Shown: positions 7,127 through 15,319 of the stretch, in pieces
Numbering within the stretch: the stretch's first letter is position 1
Layout: every line of letters begins with the position of its first letter
Origin: an uncultured Lachnospiraceae bacterium
GTDB taxonomy: Bacteria; Bacillota; Clostridia; Lachnospirales; Lachnospiraceae
Direction of reading: 5' to 3'
Assembly: GCA_900550285.1 (NCBI GenBank)
Contig: URRW01000013.1
Coordinates: forward strand, 1 to 59,496
Length of the DNA: 59,496 nucleotides
Notes under the pieces: model-generated
Database searches by the model: none
What the model saw: the letters and a program-made list of their open reading frames with translations, nothing else
Told to the model about the DNA's origin: nothing
Program-made: the position numbers and the translations under genes

Positions 7127-9790
7127 TTATTTTCTAAGCTGTCCCAGACGCTCCTGCACCTGTTCCATCATCTGCGTGTATTTTTCCAGCTTTGCACGCT
7201 CCTCCGCCACCTTTGCCTCCGGCGCTTTGCTCATGAATTTCTCATTGTGCAGCATGCCGTTTACGCGGGCAAGCTCGCCCTGCAGGCGCTTTTCTTCTTT
7301 TTCCAGACGCTCGATCTCCTTATTTAAGTCAACCAGCTCTGCAAACGGGATGTACAGCGTCGCATTCGGGATCACAACGGAAACCGCGTCCTCTGCAATG
7401 CCGTTTTTGTCCGCCTGACAGGTCACTTCGGAAGCGCCCGCCAGCGATGCAAAGAACAGCGTCCCTCTTTCAAACGTATCCAGAATCTCCTGTCTGTCGC
7501 TGACAACAAACACATGGGCTTTCTTGGACGGCGGAACGTTCATGTCGCTGCGCACGTTACGGATGCCGCGCACCGCTTCCTTGATGATCTCCGTCTCCCG
7601 CTCCTCTTTTTCAAAGCGGCGGCTTTCCTGATAAACCGGCCAGGAGGAGATCATGATGGATTCCTCTTCGGACTGCAGGGTGCAGAAAATTTCTTCCGTG
7701 ATAAACGGCATATACGGATGCAGCAGCTTTAACGCGTCGATCAGGACGGTCTTTAACGTCCACAGCGCCGCATTCTGGCTGTCCGCATCATCCGCCGCAT
7801 ACAGGCGGGGCTTTACCATCTCGATATACCAGTCGCAGAACTCATCCCAGATAAAGTCATAAACCTTCTGAACCGCAACGCCCAGCTCGAAGCTTTCCAT
7901 GTTGTCGGTCACCTCGCGCACCACGTTGTTTAATTTGGATAAGATCCATTTATCCGCAGGCTCCAGATGCTTGTCTGCATCCGCCGGGATTTCCTTGCCG
8001 TCCATGTTCATCATGATGAACCGGGAAGCGTTCCATACCTTGTTTGCAAAGTTCCGGTTCGCCTCCACGCGCTCGATGTAAAAACGCATGTCGTTTCCGG
8101 GCGCGTTTCCGGTAATCAGCGTCAGGCGCAGCGCATCCGCGCCGTATTTGTCGATAATCTCCAGCGGATCGATGCCGTTTCCTAAGGATTTGCTCATCTT
8201 GCGTCCCTGGGAATCGCGCACAAGCCCGTGGAACAACACGGTCTTGAACGGCTTTTTGCCCATCTGCTCATAGCCGGAGAAGATCATGCGGATAACCCAG
8301 AAGAAAATAATGTCATAGCCTGTTACCAGCACGTCTGTCGGATAAAAATATTCCAGCTCTTTTGTGTTGTCCGGCCATCCCAGCGTGGAAAAAGGCCACA
8401 GCGCGGAAGAAAACCATGTGTCCAGCGTATCCGGATCCTGCGTAAAATGGGTGCAGCCGCACTTGGGGCATACGCCGGGCGTCTCACGGGCAACCACCGT
8501 CTCGCCGCACTCGTCGCAGTAATAAGCCGGGATGCGGTGTCCCCACCAGAGCTGTCTGGAAATACACCAGTCCTTGATATTGTCCGTCCAGTTATAATAA
8601 ATCTTCTCCATGCGCTCGGGGATCAGCCGGACTTCCTTATTCTGAACCGCTTCCACCGCAGGCTTAATGAGCTCGTCCATTTTTACGAACCACTGCTTTT
8701 TGATCATCGGCTCGATCGTCGTGCCGCAGCGGTCATGGGTTCCGACGTTATGGCTGTAATCCTCGATGTAAACGAGAAGCCCCATTTCGTCCAGCTCCTT
8801 AACGATCGCCTTTCTCGCCTCATAGCGGTCCATCCCGGCAAATTTGCCGCCGTTTTCATTGATCGTCGCGTCGTCGTTTAAAATATTGATCTGCTCTAAG
8901 TTATGACGCTTTCCAACCTCGAAGTCGTTGGGGTCGTGGGCAGGCGTGATCTTTACAACGCCGGTTCCGAATTCCATATCTACATAGGAATCCGCAACGA
9001 CCGGGATCTGACGGTTTACGATCGGAAGCAGCACCTTTTTGCCGATCAGGTCCTGATAACGCTCATCCTCGGGATTGACCGCAACGGCGGTATCGCCCAG
9101 CATCGTCTCGGGACGGGTCGTTGCAAACTCCACGAAGCGGGTCGTGCTCACGCTGCCGTCTTCCTCGATCAGCGGATATTTGATGTGCCAGAAATGGCCT
9201 GCCTGCTCCTCATACACAACCTCTGCGTCGGAAATGGACGTTTTGCACACCGGACACCAGTTGCCGATCCGGTTTCCTTTATAGATCCAGCCTTTTTCAT
9301 GCATCCGGCAGAATACTTCCGTAACCGCCCTGTTGCTGCCCTCGTCCATCGTAAAGCGGGTGCGGTCCCAGTCACAGGAGGAACCCAGCTTTTTTAACTG
9401 GTTGATGATCCTGCCGCCGTACTCGTCCTTCCACTCCCACGCGCGCTTTAAAAAGCCTTCTCTGCCAAGGTCATGCTTGTCGATCCCTTCTTTTTTGAGC
9501 GTCTCGATGATCTTGACCTCGGTTGCGATGCTGGCATGGTCCGTTCCGGGCTGCCAGAGCGCATTGTAGCCCTGCATCCGCTTAAACCGGATCAGAATGT
9601 CCTGCATCGTGTTGTCCAGCGCGTGTCCCATATGGAGCTGACCCGTGATATTCGGGGGCGGGATCACGATCGTAAACGGCTTTTTCGTCTCGTCCACTTC
9701 CGCATGAAAATATTTTTTGTCCAGCCATTTCTGATACAGCCGGTCCTCGATCCCATGGGGATCGTATGTTTTTGCCAGTTCCTTACCCAT
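7127..9790 (-). CDS. valS: Valyl-tRNA synthetase
   Basis: An 887-residue class I aminoacyl-tRNA synthetase that charges tRNA-Val. The HIGH-type motif is PPNITGQLHMGHA near residue 44, the KMSKS loop is GRKMSKSLGNG near residue 525, and the C-terminal coiled coil (about 815-887, ELVDLNKEIERLEKEEKRL) is the tRNA-binding arm typical of ValRS. A zinc-type CDECGE...CPKCG knuckle lies near residues 430-450. The start at 9790 (MGKELAKTYDP) has an AGGAGA site; the frame stays open upstream through leader DNA, which is not coding. Expression is controlled by the T-box leader at 9870-10140. Confidence 0.97.
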   Translation of the reverse strand: MGKELAKTYDPHGIEDRLYQKWLDKKYFHAEVDETKKPFTIVIPPPNITGQLHMGHALDNTMQDILIRFKRMQGYNALWQPGTDHASIATEVKIIETLKKEGIDKHDLGREGFLKRAWEWKDEYGGRIINQLKKLGSSCDWDRTRFTMDEGSNRAVTEVFCRMHEKGWIYKGNRIGNWCPVCKTSISDAEVVYEEQAGHFWHIKYPLIEEDGSVSTTRFVEFATTRPETMLGDTAVAVNPEDERYQDLIGKKVLLPIVNRQIPVVADSYVDMEFGTGVVKITPAHDPNDFEVGKRHNLEQINILNDDATINENGGKFAGMDRYEARKAIVKELDEMGLLVYIEDYSHNVGTHDRCGTTIEPMIKKQWFVKMDELIKPAVEAVQNKEVRLIPERMEKIYYNWTDNIKDWCISRQLWWGHRIPAYYCDECGETVVARETPGVCPKCGCTHFTQDPDTLDTWFSSALWPFSTLGWPDNTKELEYFYPTDVLVTGYDIIFFWVIRMIFSGYEQMGKKPFKTVLFHGLVRDSQGRKMSKSLGNGIDPLEIIDKYGADALRLTLITGNAPGNDMRFYIERVEANRNFANKVWNASRFIMMNMDGKEIPADADKHLEPADKWILSKLNNVVREVTDNMESFELGVAVQKVYDFIWDEFCDWYIEMVKPRLYAADDADSQNAALWTLKTVLIDALKLLHPYMPFITEEIFCTLQSEEESIMISSWPVYQESRRFEKEERETEIIKEAVRGIRNVRSDMNVPPSKKAHVFVVSDRQEILDTFERGTLFFASLAGASEVTCQADKNGIAEDAVSVVIPNATLYIPFAELVDLNKEIERLEKEEKRLQGELARVNGMLHNEKFMSKAPEAKVAEERAKLEKYTQMMEQVQERLGQLRK

Positions 9791-9815
9791 CTGTTCTCCT
9801 TTCTGTCTGCAGAGG

Positions 9816-9876
9816 CGTCCGCATAATCGTGTTTTTTCATTTGATAGAAAAGGAACTTTCCCATCGAATAAAAAAA
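9816..9876 (-). repeat. Dispersed hairpin element, copy 2 (between T-box terminator and valS)
   Basis: About 61 bases matching the element at 5056-5115. On the minus strand it begins with the T-run of the T-box terminator and ends just before the valS ribosome binding site. The stem GATGGGAAA with TTTTCTATC keeps pairing through G-U pairs where it differs from copy 1, which suggests that the RNA structure is preserved. Confidence 0.6.
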
Positions 9877-10140
9877 CCCTCTGACAAGCCGAAAGCTCAT
9901 CAAAGGGCGTCTGTTCCAAACGCGGTACCACCTTTGTTTCCCGGCGCAAAAAATCCGGGCTCTCCTGCCGTCCTGTAACGGGGACATCCGTGAAAGCTTA
10001 TATAGAAGCGCAGGACGCTCCTGTTGGGCTCTCCGATTCCGAAGCCACTTTCCGCATTCTGTATCTGAAACGCCCTTCCAGCCAACGGGGCGTACTCTCT
10101 GTCAGTCAGGGGATGCGTACTCCTCTTCTTCTGCATCTTT
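9870..10140 (-). promoter_or_regulatory. T-box riboswitch leader of valS
   Basis: The leader carries the T-box sequence AGGTGGTACCGCG (minus strand, 9921-9933), which forms the antiterminator and pairs with the tRNA acceptor end. Downstream is the competing intrinsic terminator: CCCTTTGA (9900-9907) pairs with TCAGAGGG (9877-9884), followed by seven T residues (9870-9876). Upstream, Stem I features are visible: AGTA near 10107, the AGAGAG box near 10085-10090 and a CGCAT/ATGCG helix. A GTG triplet at 10046-10048, just after a GAA, is a plausible valine specifier, though I am not certain of the register. Uncharged tRNA-Val would switch valS on. Confidence 0.85.
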
Positions 10141-10289
10141 TTGCAATTTCATGACATAACTATATGGAAAAAACGGGGCTTTGTCAAGGGATTTTTCTGA
10201 CCTTCCCCAGACTTACGGCGATCCATTTTTGCGCATTAGTAAAAAATTAAGATTTTTACAATTATATAAAATTTTTGTTAAGATTTGAA

Positions 10290-10317
10290 TTGAAATAAAT
10301 TTCTTCTATGCTATAAT
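10290..10317 (+). promoter_or_regulatory. Promoter of trkA-trkH
   Basis: TTGAAA (10290-10295) and TATAAT (10312-10317) with a 16-base spacer, in an AT-rich stretch about 75 bases before trkA. The interval between promoter and gene holds a hairpin, CGGATTC at 10331-10337 pairing with GAATCCG at 10352-10358, followed by a short T-rich run, which could act as an attenuator. Confidence 0.65.
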
Positions 10318-10390
10318 AGCTGTGATATGTCGGATTCTGCCAAAACTGCGCGAATCCGGCTTATACTTTTTTATATAGAAAGAGGATACC

Positions 10391-11749
10391 ATGAATATTA
10401 TCATTATCGGCTGCGGCAAGGTCGGGCTTACCCTGGCGGAGCTTCTTTCCGCCGAAAAACACGACGTCGTTGTGGTAGACGAATCTTCGCGCAGGCTTTC
10501 CTCCATCCCGGAGGATCTGGACGCCCTGCGGCTTCTCGGAAACGGCGCCAGCATCAACACCCAGATCGAGGCGGGCGTGGAGACTGCCGACATCCTGATC
10601 GCCGTTACCGGTTCCGACGAATTAAATCTTCTCTGCTGCCTGATCGCCAAAAAAGCCGGCAGCTGCCATACGATCGCCAGAGTCCGCAATCCGGTTTACA
10701 ACAACGAGCTGGATTTCATCAAGGTCAAGCTCGGCATTTCCATGATCATCAACCCGGAGCTGACCGCAGCCACGGAGATTTCGCGGCTTCTGCGCTTTCC
10801 CTCCGCGATCAAGATCGACACCTTTGCAAAGGGGCGCGTGGAGCTTCTTAAATTCCGCATCCGTCCCGAGTTTGGGCTGGACGGCATGCAGATCAGCCAT
10901 ATCGCGGGACACGCCAACAGCAACGTGCTCATCTGCGCGGTCGAAAGGGGCGACGAAATCTTTATCCCCGACGGGAATTTTGTCCTGCGCAGCAACGACC
11001 TGCTTTCCATCATCGCCTCCCCGCAGAACGCGGCGGCATTTTTCCGCCATATCGGCTTTCAAACCCATCAGGTCAAAAACGCCATGATCGTGGGCGGCGG
11101 AAAGATCGGCTACTATACGGCAAAACTGCTGCTGGACATGAATATCGACGTGCGCATCGTGGAAAACGACCGCGACCGCTGCGAGGAGCTGAGCCTTCTT
11201 TTGCCGGACGCCACCATCATCTGCGGCGACGGTACGGACAAGCAGCTTTTGCTGGAAGAGGGGCTTTCTCAGGCGGAAGCCTTTGTGACACTGACCGGGC
11301 TGGATGAGGAAAATATCCTCCTCTCCCTGTTCGCGCAGGCAAATTCCAACGCAAAACTTGTCACAAAGGTCACAAAGATCGCCTTTACGGAAATCATCAA
11401 TAATCTGGACATCGGCAGCGTCATTTATCCGAAATATCTGACCGCCGACTATATCCTGCAGTATGTCCGCGCCATGTCCAACTCCATCGGCAGCAACGTG
11501 GAAACGCTCTATCAGATCCTTGACAACCGCGCCGAAGCGCTGGAATTTGCCATCCATGAAAGCTCCGACGTGACGGACATCCCGCTCAGCGACCTGAAGC
11601 TTCTGCCGAACATCCTGATCGGCTGCATCAACCGCAGCGGCAAAACGTGGATCCCCCTCGGACAGGATACGATCCAGGTGGGCGATACGGTCATTATCGT
11701 AACAACCTTAAAAGGGCTGCGCGACATCCGCGACATTCTGAAAAGGTAA
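10391..11749 (+). CDS. trkA: Trk potassium uptake protein TrkA
   Basis: A 452-residue cytoplasmic gating subunit with two RCK units in tandem. The first nucleotide-binding motif is GCGKVGLTLAELL (residues 7-19) and the second GGGKIGYYTAKLL (near residue 235); each is followed by a TrkA_C domain. The protein binds NAD(H)/ATP and controls the TrkH channel next to it. The start has an AGAGGAT site. The stop is 12 bases before trkH, so both are one operon. No c-di-AMP (ydaO-type) riboswitch, which often controls this operon in Firmicutes, is visible upstream. Confidence 0.95.
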   Translation: MNIIIIGCGKVGLTLAELLSAEKHDVVVVDESSRRLSSIPEDLDALRLLGNGASINTQIEAGVETADILIAVTGSDELNLLCCLIAKKAGSCHTIARVRNPVYNNELDFIKVKLGISMIINPELTAATEISRLLRFPSAIKIDTFAKGRVELLKFRIRPEFGLDGMQISHIAGHANSNVLICAVERGDEIFIPDGNFVLRSNDLLSIIASPQNAAAFFRHIGFQTHQVKNAMIVGGGKIGYYTAKLLLDMNIDVRIVENDRDRCEELSLLLPDATIICGDGTDKQLLLEEGLSQAEAFVTLTGLDEENILLSLFAQANSNAKLVTKVTKIAFTEIINNLDIGSVIYPKYLTADYILQYVRAMSNSIGSNVETLYQILDNRAEALEFAIHESSDVTDIPLSDLKLLPNILIGCINRSGKTWIPLGQDTIQVGDTVIIVTTLKGLRDIRDILKR

Positions 11750-11760
11750 GGGGCAAAACC

Positions 11761-13200
11761 ATGAACTATTCCATTATTTTTTATATCATCGGCTGGATCC
11801 TGAATCTGGAAGCCGCCTTTATGTTCCCCTCCTGCATTGTGGCAGTCATTTACGGCGAAAAAGACGGCTGGGCGATCCTTGCTGCCGTCCTGCTCTGCCT
11901 GCTGATCGGTCTGCCGCTCGTCCGCAAAAAGCCGCAGAACCGGGTCTTTTACCTGCGGGAAGGCTTTGTTACCACGGCGCTTTCATGGCTTGTCATGAGC
12001 TGCTTTGGGGCGATCCCCTTTGTAATCTCCGGCTGGATCAAAAATCCCGTGGACGCGCTTTTTGAGGTCGTATCCGGCTTTACCACGACCGGAGCAAGCA
12101 TTCTGGCGGACGTGGAGGCGCTGCCCCGCTGCCTGCTGTTTTGGCGCAGCTTTACCCACTGGATCGGCGGCATGGGCGTCCTCGTCTTTCTGCTGACGCT
12201 GCTGCCCCTTGCGGGCGGAAGCCACATGAACCTGATGAAGGCGGAAAGCCCCGGGCCTTCCGTCAGCCGCCTCGTCCCGAAGGTAAAGTCCACCGCAAAG
12301 ATCCTGTATCTGATCTACATTGTCATGACGGTCACGGAGATCATCCTGCTTTTAATCGGGAAAATGCCGCTCTTTGACGCGCTTACCTTATCCTTTGACA
12401 CTGCCGGGACGGGCGGCTTTGGCATCCGCAACGACAGCATCGCCGGATATTCCGTCTACTGTCAGGTCGTGATCACGATTTTTATGATCCTGTTCGGCGT
12501 CAACTTTAACGTATACTTCCTGCTCCTGCTCAAAAAATTCCGGCAGGCGTCCGTCAACGAGGAGGTGCGCGCCTATCTTCCGATCATCCTTTCGGCGATC
12601 CTTGTCATCACATGGAACATCCGCGGGATGTTTGACAGCATCGGGCAGGCGTTCCAGCAGTCGGCGTTTCAGGTAGCGTCCATCATCACCACCACGGGCT
12701 ATGCCACTACGGACTTCAACCTCTGGCCGCAGGTGTCCCGGACGATCCTCGTCATGCTCATGTTCGTCGGGGCGTGCGCGGGAAGCACCGGCGGCGGCAT
12801 CAAGGTGTCCCGCTTCCTGATCCTGATGAAGGCGGCAAAAAAAGAGCTGATCCAGCTGCTCCATCCCCGCAGCGTCCGCAAGATCAAGATCGACGGCAAG
12901 GCGGTGGAACACGAGGTCGTCCGCTCCACCAATGTTTTCATGGGGATTTACGTTCTCGTATTCGCCTTTTCGATCCTTTTGATCGCTTTTGACAATCTGG
13001 ATCTTGCCACAAACTTTACGGCGGTGACCGCCACTTTAAACAATATCGGGCCCGGCCTTGAGCTGGTCGGCCCCACCGGGAATTTTTCGGTATTTTCCGA
13101 TTTTTCCAAGCTGGTGCTGACCTTTGACATGCTGGCGGGACGCCTCGAGCTGTTCCCCCTCTTGCTGCTGTTTGTCCCCGATACGTGGAAAAAGTTTTAA
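11761..13200 (+). CDS. trkH: Trk potassium uptake protein TrkH
   Basis: A 479-residue membrane protein with about ten hydrophobic segments forming the K+-translocating pore. The four degenerate selectivity-filter segments are recognisable, for example SGFTTTGAS near residue 107, DTAGTGGFG near residue 218 and TTTGYAT near residue 318, and the segment GACAGSTGGGIK near residue 340. It follows trkA by 12 bases. I set the start at 11761 (MNYSIIFYIIG). The operon ends in a strong terminator at 13219-13268. Confidence 0.95.
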   Translation: MNYSIIFYIIGWILNLEAAFMFPSCIVAVIYGEKDGWAILAAVLLCLLIGLPLVRKKPQNRVFYLREGFVTTALSWLVMSCFGAIPFVISGWIKNPVDALFEVVSGFTTTGASILADVEALPRCLLFWRSFTHWIGGMGVLVFLLTLLPLAGGSHMNLMKAESPGPSVSRLVPKVKSTAKILYLIYIVMTVTEIILLLIGKMPLFDALTLSFDTAGTGGFGIRNDSIAGYSVYCQVVITIFMILFGVNFNVYFLLLLKKFRQASVNEEVRAYLPIILSAILVITWNIRGMFDSIGQAFQQSAFQVASIITTTGYATTDFNLWPQVSRTILVMLMFVGACAGSTGGGIKVSRFLILMKAAKKELIQLLHPRSVRKIKIDGKAVEHEVVRSTNVFMGIYVLVFAFSILLIAFDNLDLATNFTAVTATLNNIGPGLELVGPTGNFSVFSDFSKLVLTFDMLAGRLELFPLLLLFVPDTWKKF

Positions 13201-13218
13201 AAAGGTGTGCGCCTATTA

Positions 13219-13268
13219 AAAAACATTCCTTCCGGCAGGCTTTATGTCCCCGCCGGAAGGAATGTTTT
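13219..13268. terminator. Bidirectional terminator between trkH and the GH50-like gene
   Basis: A stem of about 15 pairs (AACATTCCTTCCGGC with GCCGGAAGGAATGTT) is flanked by A-rich sequence on the left and a T-run on the right, so it can end transcription from both convergent operons. Confidence 0.85.
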
Positions 13269-13293
13269 TCTTTTATCCCTTATTTTTCCCCGC

Positions 13294-15306
13294 TCAATAC
13301 GCGATCATCGGCACAAATGCCGCCCGCTCTGCAAAGGGCTCTTTCTGTCCGTCCGCCACCTCGTAAATGCCGCCGCTGCACGCGGTCACGCTTTGCATCA
13401 TCTCCGGATAGGGCTGCAGGCAAATATCGAACATTCCGATATTATAATTTTCCCCGTCAAAACGCCCCAGCGTAAACTGGTCGTAGCACTGGAACCAGTG
13501 ACAGCCGACGCCGAAGGGATGCGCCGCCGCCTGCTCGCAGTAAAACCGGTAGGCGGTTCCCCTGTCCTTCTGCGTCATCACGCCTTCCAGCCCGGTCGCT
13601 TCCGGTCCTGCGTCCAACGCCCCGAAATGAAATTCCCCGATCATCACCGGAAGATCCACGCCCAGACGAACGATGTTGTCGATCGCCGCCGTCGGATCCT
13701 CCGCATAGCAGTTGATTGAAAAAACGTCGAAGTTTTCCCAGCCCGTCACCAGATCCGGGTCGGAGATCCACGCCCAGCGCATCCCTAAGATCATATGGTT
13801 TGGATCCGCCTTCCGGCACGCCCTTGACGGGATCTCCACATAGGCGCGCAGCATCCGGCGGGAAAATTCCTTCAGATCCTCCTTCGCGCCCTCAAAGCGC
13901 TCCGACATCCTCTCCATCGGCTTTTCCAGCGCATCCCAGCCCTCAAACGCCGTTTTCCATGCGGCGTTTAATTTTTCACAGCAGCCGTACCGCTCCTTTA
14001 AAAACCGGATCAGCTCCCGGCGGCACTCCGTCGGCTCTGCCTGATACAGCACCTCGTCCGCCAGCACCAGATGATCCACAAACGCCCACGACGGCTCGTT
14101 TCTCAAAAAATATCCGATCATCCACGGATCGGCGCTGCGCGCCTCCAAAGACTTTGCGCAGCGCTGCGCCTCTTCTTCATATTCTTTGGAAAACACATCC
14201 GGGAAATCCCGGAAAATCATCTGCTTTGTTTTCGGAAACTCTGCAAGGCTCGTCACATAGGGGATGCCCTTTCCAAACAGCGTTTCATCGCTCCAGTTCC
14301 CCAGCGAATTAAAGCCGCAGCGCTTTAGCTCCCCCACCGTCATTTTCTGCCACTTTTCATACCAGTCTTTCCCGAACGCCCGGTACAGATTTGCCTGTCC
14401 GAAGGAAAACAGCGTACAATCCCTGCGCGCCTTGTCGCTGGGCGGCCAGTTTGGGTTGTGCCGGCAGCAGCCTGCGTATTCCGGATCGTCTTTTTCAGGC
14501 AGCCATTCCAGCCACTGCTCCACGCCGTCTATCCGGCAGTCCCCGTTTACGTTCACGCAGTCCGGCCCCAACGAAAAAAACGCATATCCGTCCGGATCCG
14601 TCAGCCACCATCTGCCGTCTTTTTTACAGCGGGAAAAATATCCCGTCCCCTCGGTCAGCTTCTTTTTCCCAAAGCCGCCGTATTTTGTCCACGCTTCAAA
14701 GGGATAACCGTCCCCCGCCCTGTTAAGCTGTTCGTTGAGCCTGCGCTTTAGCTCTGCCTCATCCTGTGTTTTGCCTTCCCACGTTTTCCGGCAGTTCTGC
14801 CCCAGACGGTCCACCCGCTTCTGCGTATCCAACGGAAAGTCCGACGGATATTCGTCCGTCAGCTCCATCTGCTCCAAAACTGCCGTTACGTCATGGAAGC
14901 ACGAAAGCCCTACAAGCTCTATCCGTTCGATCTCCGAAAGCTCCACCCGGCAGCCGTGGCAGACGATCTTCTGCTGCCCGGCGCACGCCTCGGGAAACAG
15001 CGCGTGGGCGTCCGTCCAGTTTAAATCCAGACAGATCCTTGCCCGCACGCCGCCCAAAATTCCAAACCGCGTCGTAAATGCCGGCTCCTTTTCCCCTTTT
15101 TTGTAAAAGTTCCAGTTAAACGCCATGCTGTGCGCTTCCTGAACCGTCAGGAAAAAGGTCAGATACCTTCCGCTTTTTTCCAGACATTCCGGCACAGTGA
15201 TGCCGCCTCCTTTTGCCGGAAGAAGAAGGGCTGCTCCGTTTTCCCTCTCCTCCAAAAGCCTTACGCCTTCCGTCAGCCTTTCCTTTGTGATCTTCAGCGC
15301 TCTCAT
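13294..15306 (-). CDS. GH50-like glycoside hydrolase (beta-agarase-type fold)
   Basis: A 670-residue putative glycosidase without signal peptide. An N-terminal beta-rich domain (to about 170) precedes a TIM barrel beginning with the KDGRWWLTDPDGYAFFSLG block (about 229-247). The likely acid/base is Glu404 in GYFLRNEPSW and the likely nucleophile Glu558 in VMIGEFHFGALDAG; the latter closely resembles the GH50 agarase motif. I infer GH50 or a close relative; substrate is unproven and may be a galactan or uronate-containing oligosaccharide. The start at 15306 (MRALKITKER) has a GGGGGA site. It follows the DUF2264 gene by 13 bases, so both enzymes are cotranscribed and probably act in turn on the same imported glycan. 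Confidence 0.6.
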   Translation of the reverse strand: MRALKITKERLTEGVRLLEERENGAALLLPAKGGGITVPECLEKSGRYLTFFLTVQEAHSMAFNWNFYKKGEKEPAFTTRFGILGGVRARICLDLNWTDAHALFPEACAGQQKIVCHGCRVELSEIERIELVGLSCFHDVTAVLEQMELTDEYPSDFPLDTQKRVDRLGQNCRKTWEGKTQDEAELKRRLNEQLNRAGDGYPFEAWTKYGGFGKKKLTEGTGYFSRCKKDGRWWLTDPDGYAFFSLGPDCVNVNGDCRIDGVEQWLEWLPEKDDPEYAGCCRHNPNWPPSDKARRDCTLFSFGQANLYRAFGKDWYEKWQKMTVGELKRCGFNSLGNWSDETLFGKGIPYVTSLAEFPKTKQMIFRDFPDVFSKEYEEEAQRCAKSLEARSADPWMIGYFLRNEPSWAFVDHLVLADEVLYQAEPTECRRELIRFLKERYGCCEKLNAAWKTAFEGWDALEKPMERMSERFEGAKEDLKEFSRRMLRAYVEIPSRACRKADPNHMILGMRWAWISDPDLVTGWENFDVFSINCYAEDPTAAIDNIVRLGVDLPVMIGEFHFGALDAGPEATGLEGVMTQKDRGTAYRFYCEQAAAHPFGVGCHWFQCYDQFTLGRFDGENYNIGMFDICLQPYPEMMQSVTACSGGIYEVADGQKEPFAERAAFVPMIAY

Positions 15307-15319
15307 GCCAGATTCCCCC

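Noticed and set aside
7127..9949. valS start at 9949
   Set aside because: The extra 53 codons cover the T-box terminator and hairpin element; the ATG at 9790 has the ribosome binding site and the family N-terminus.
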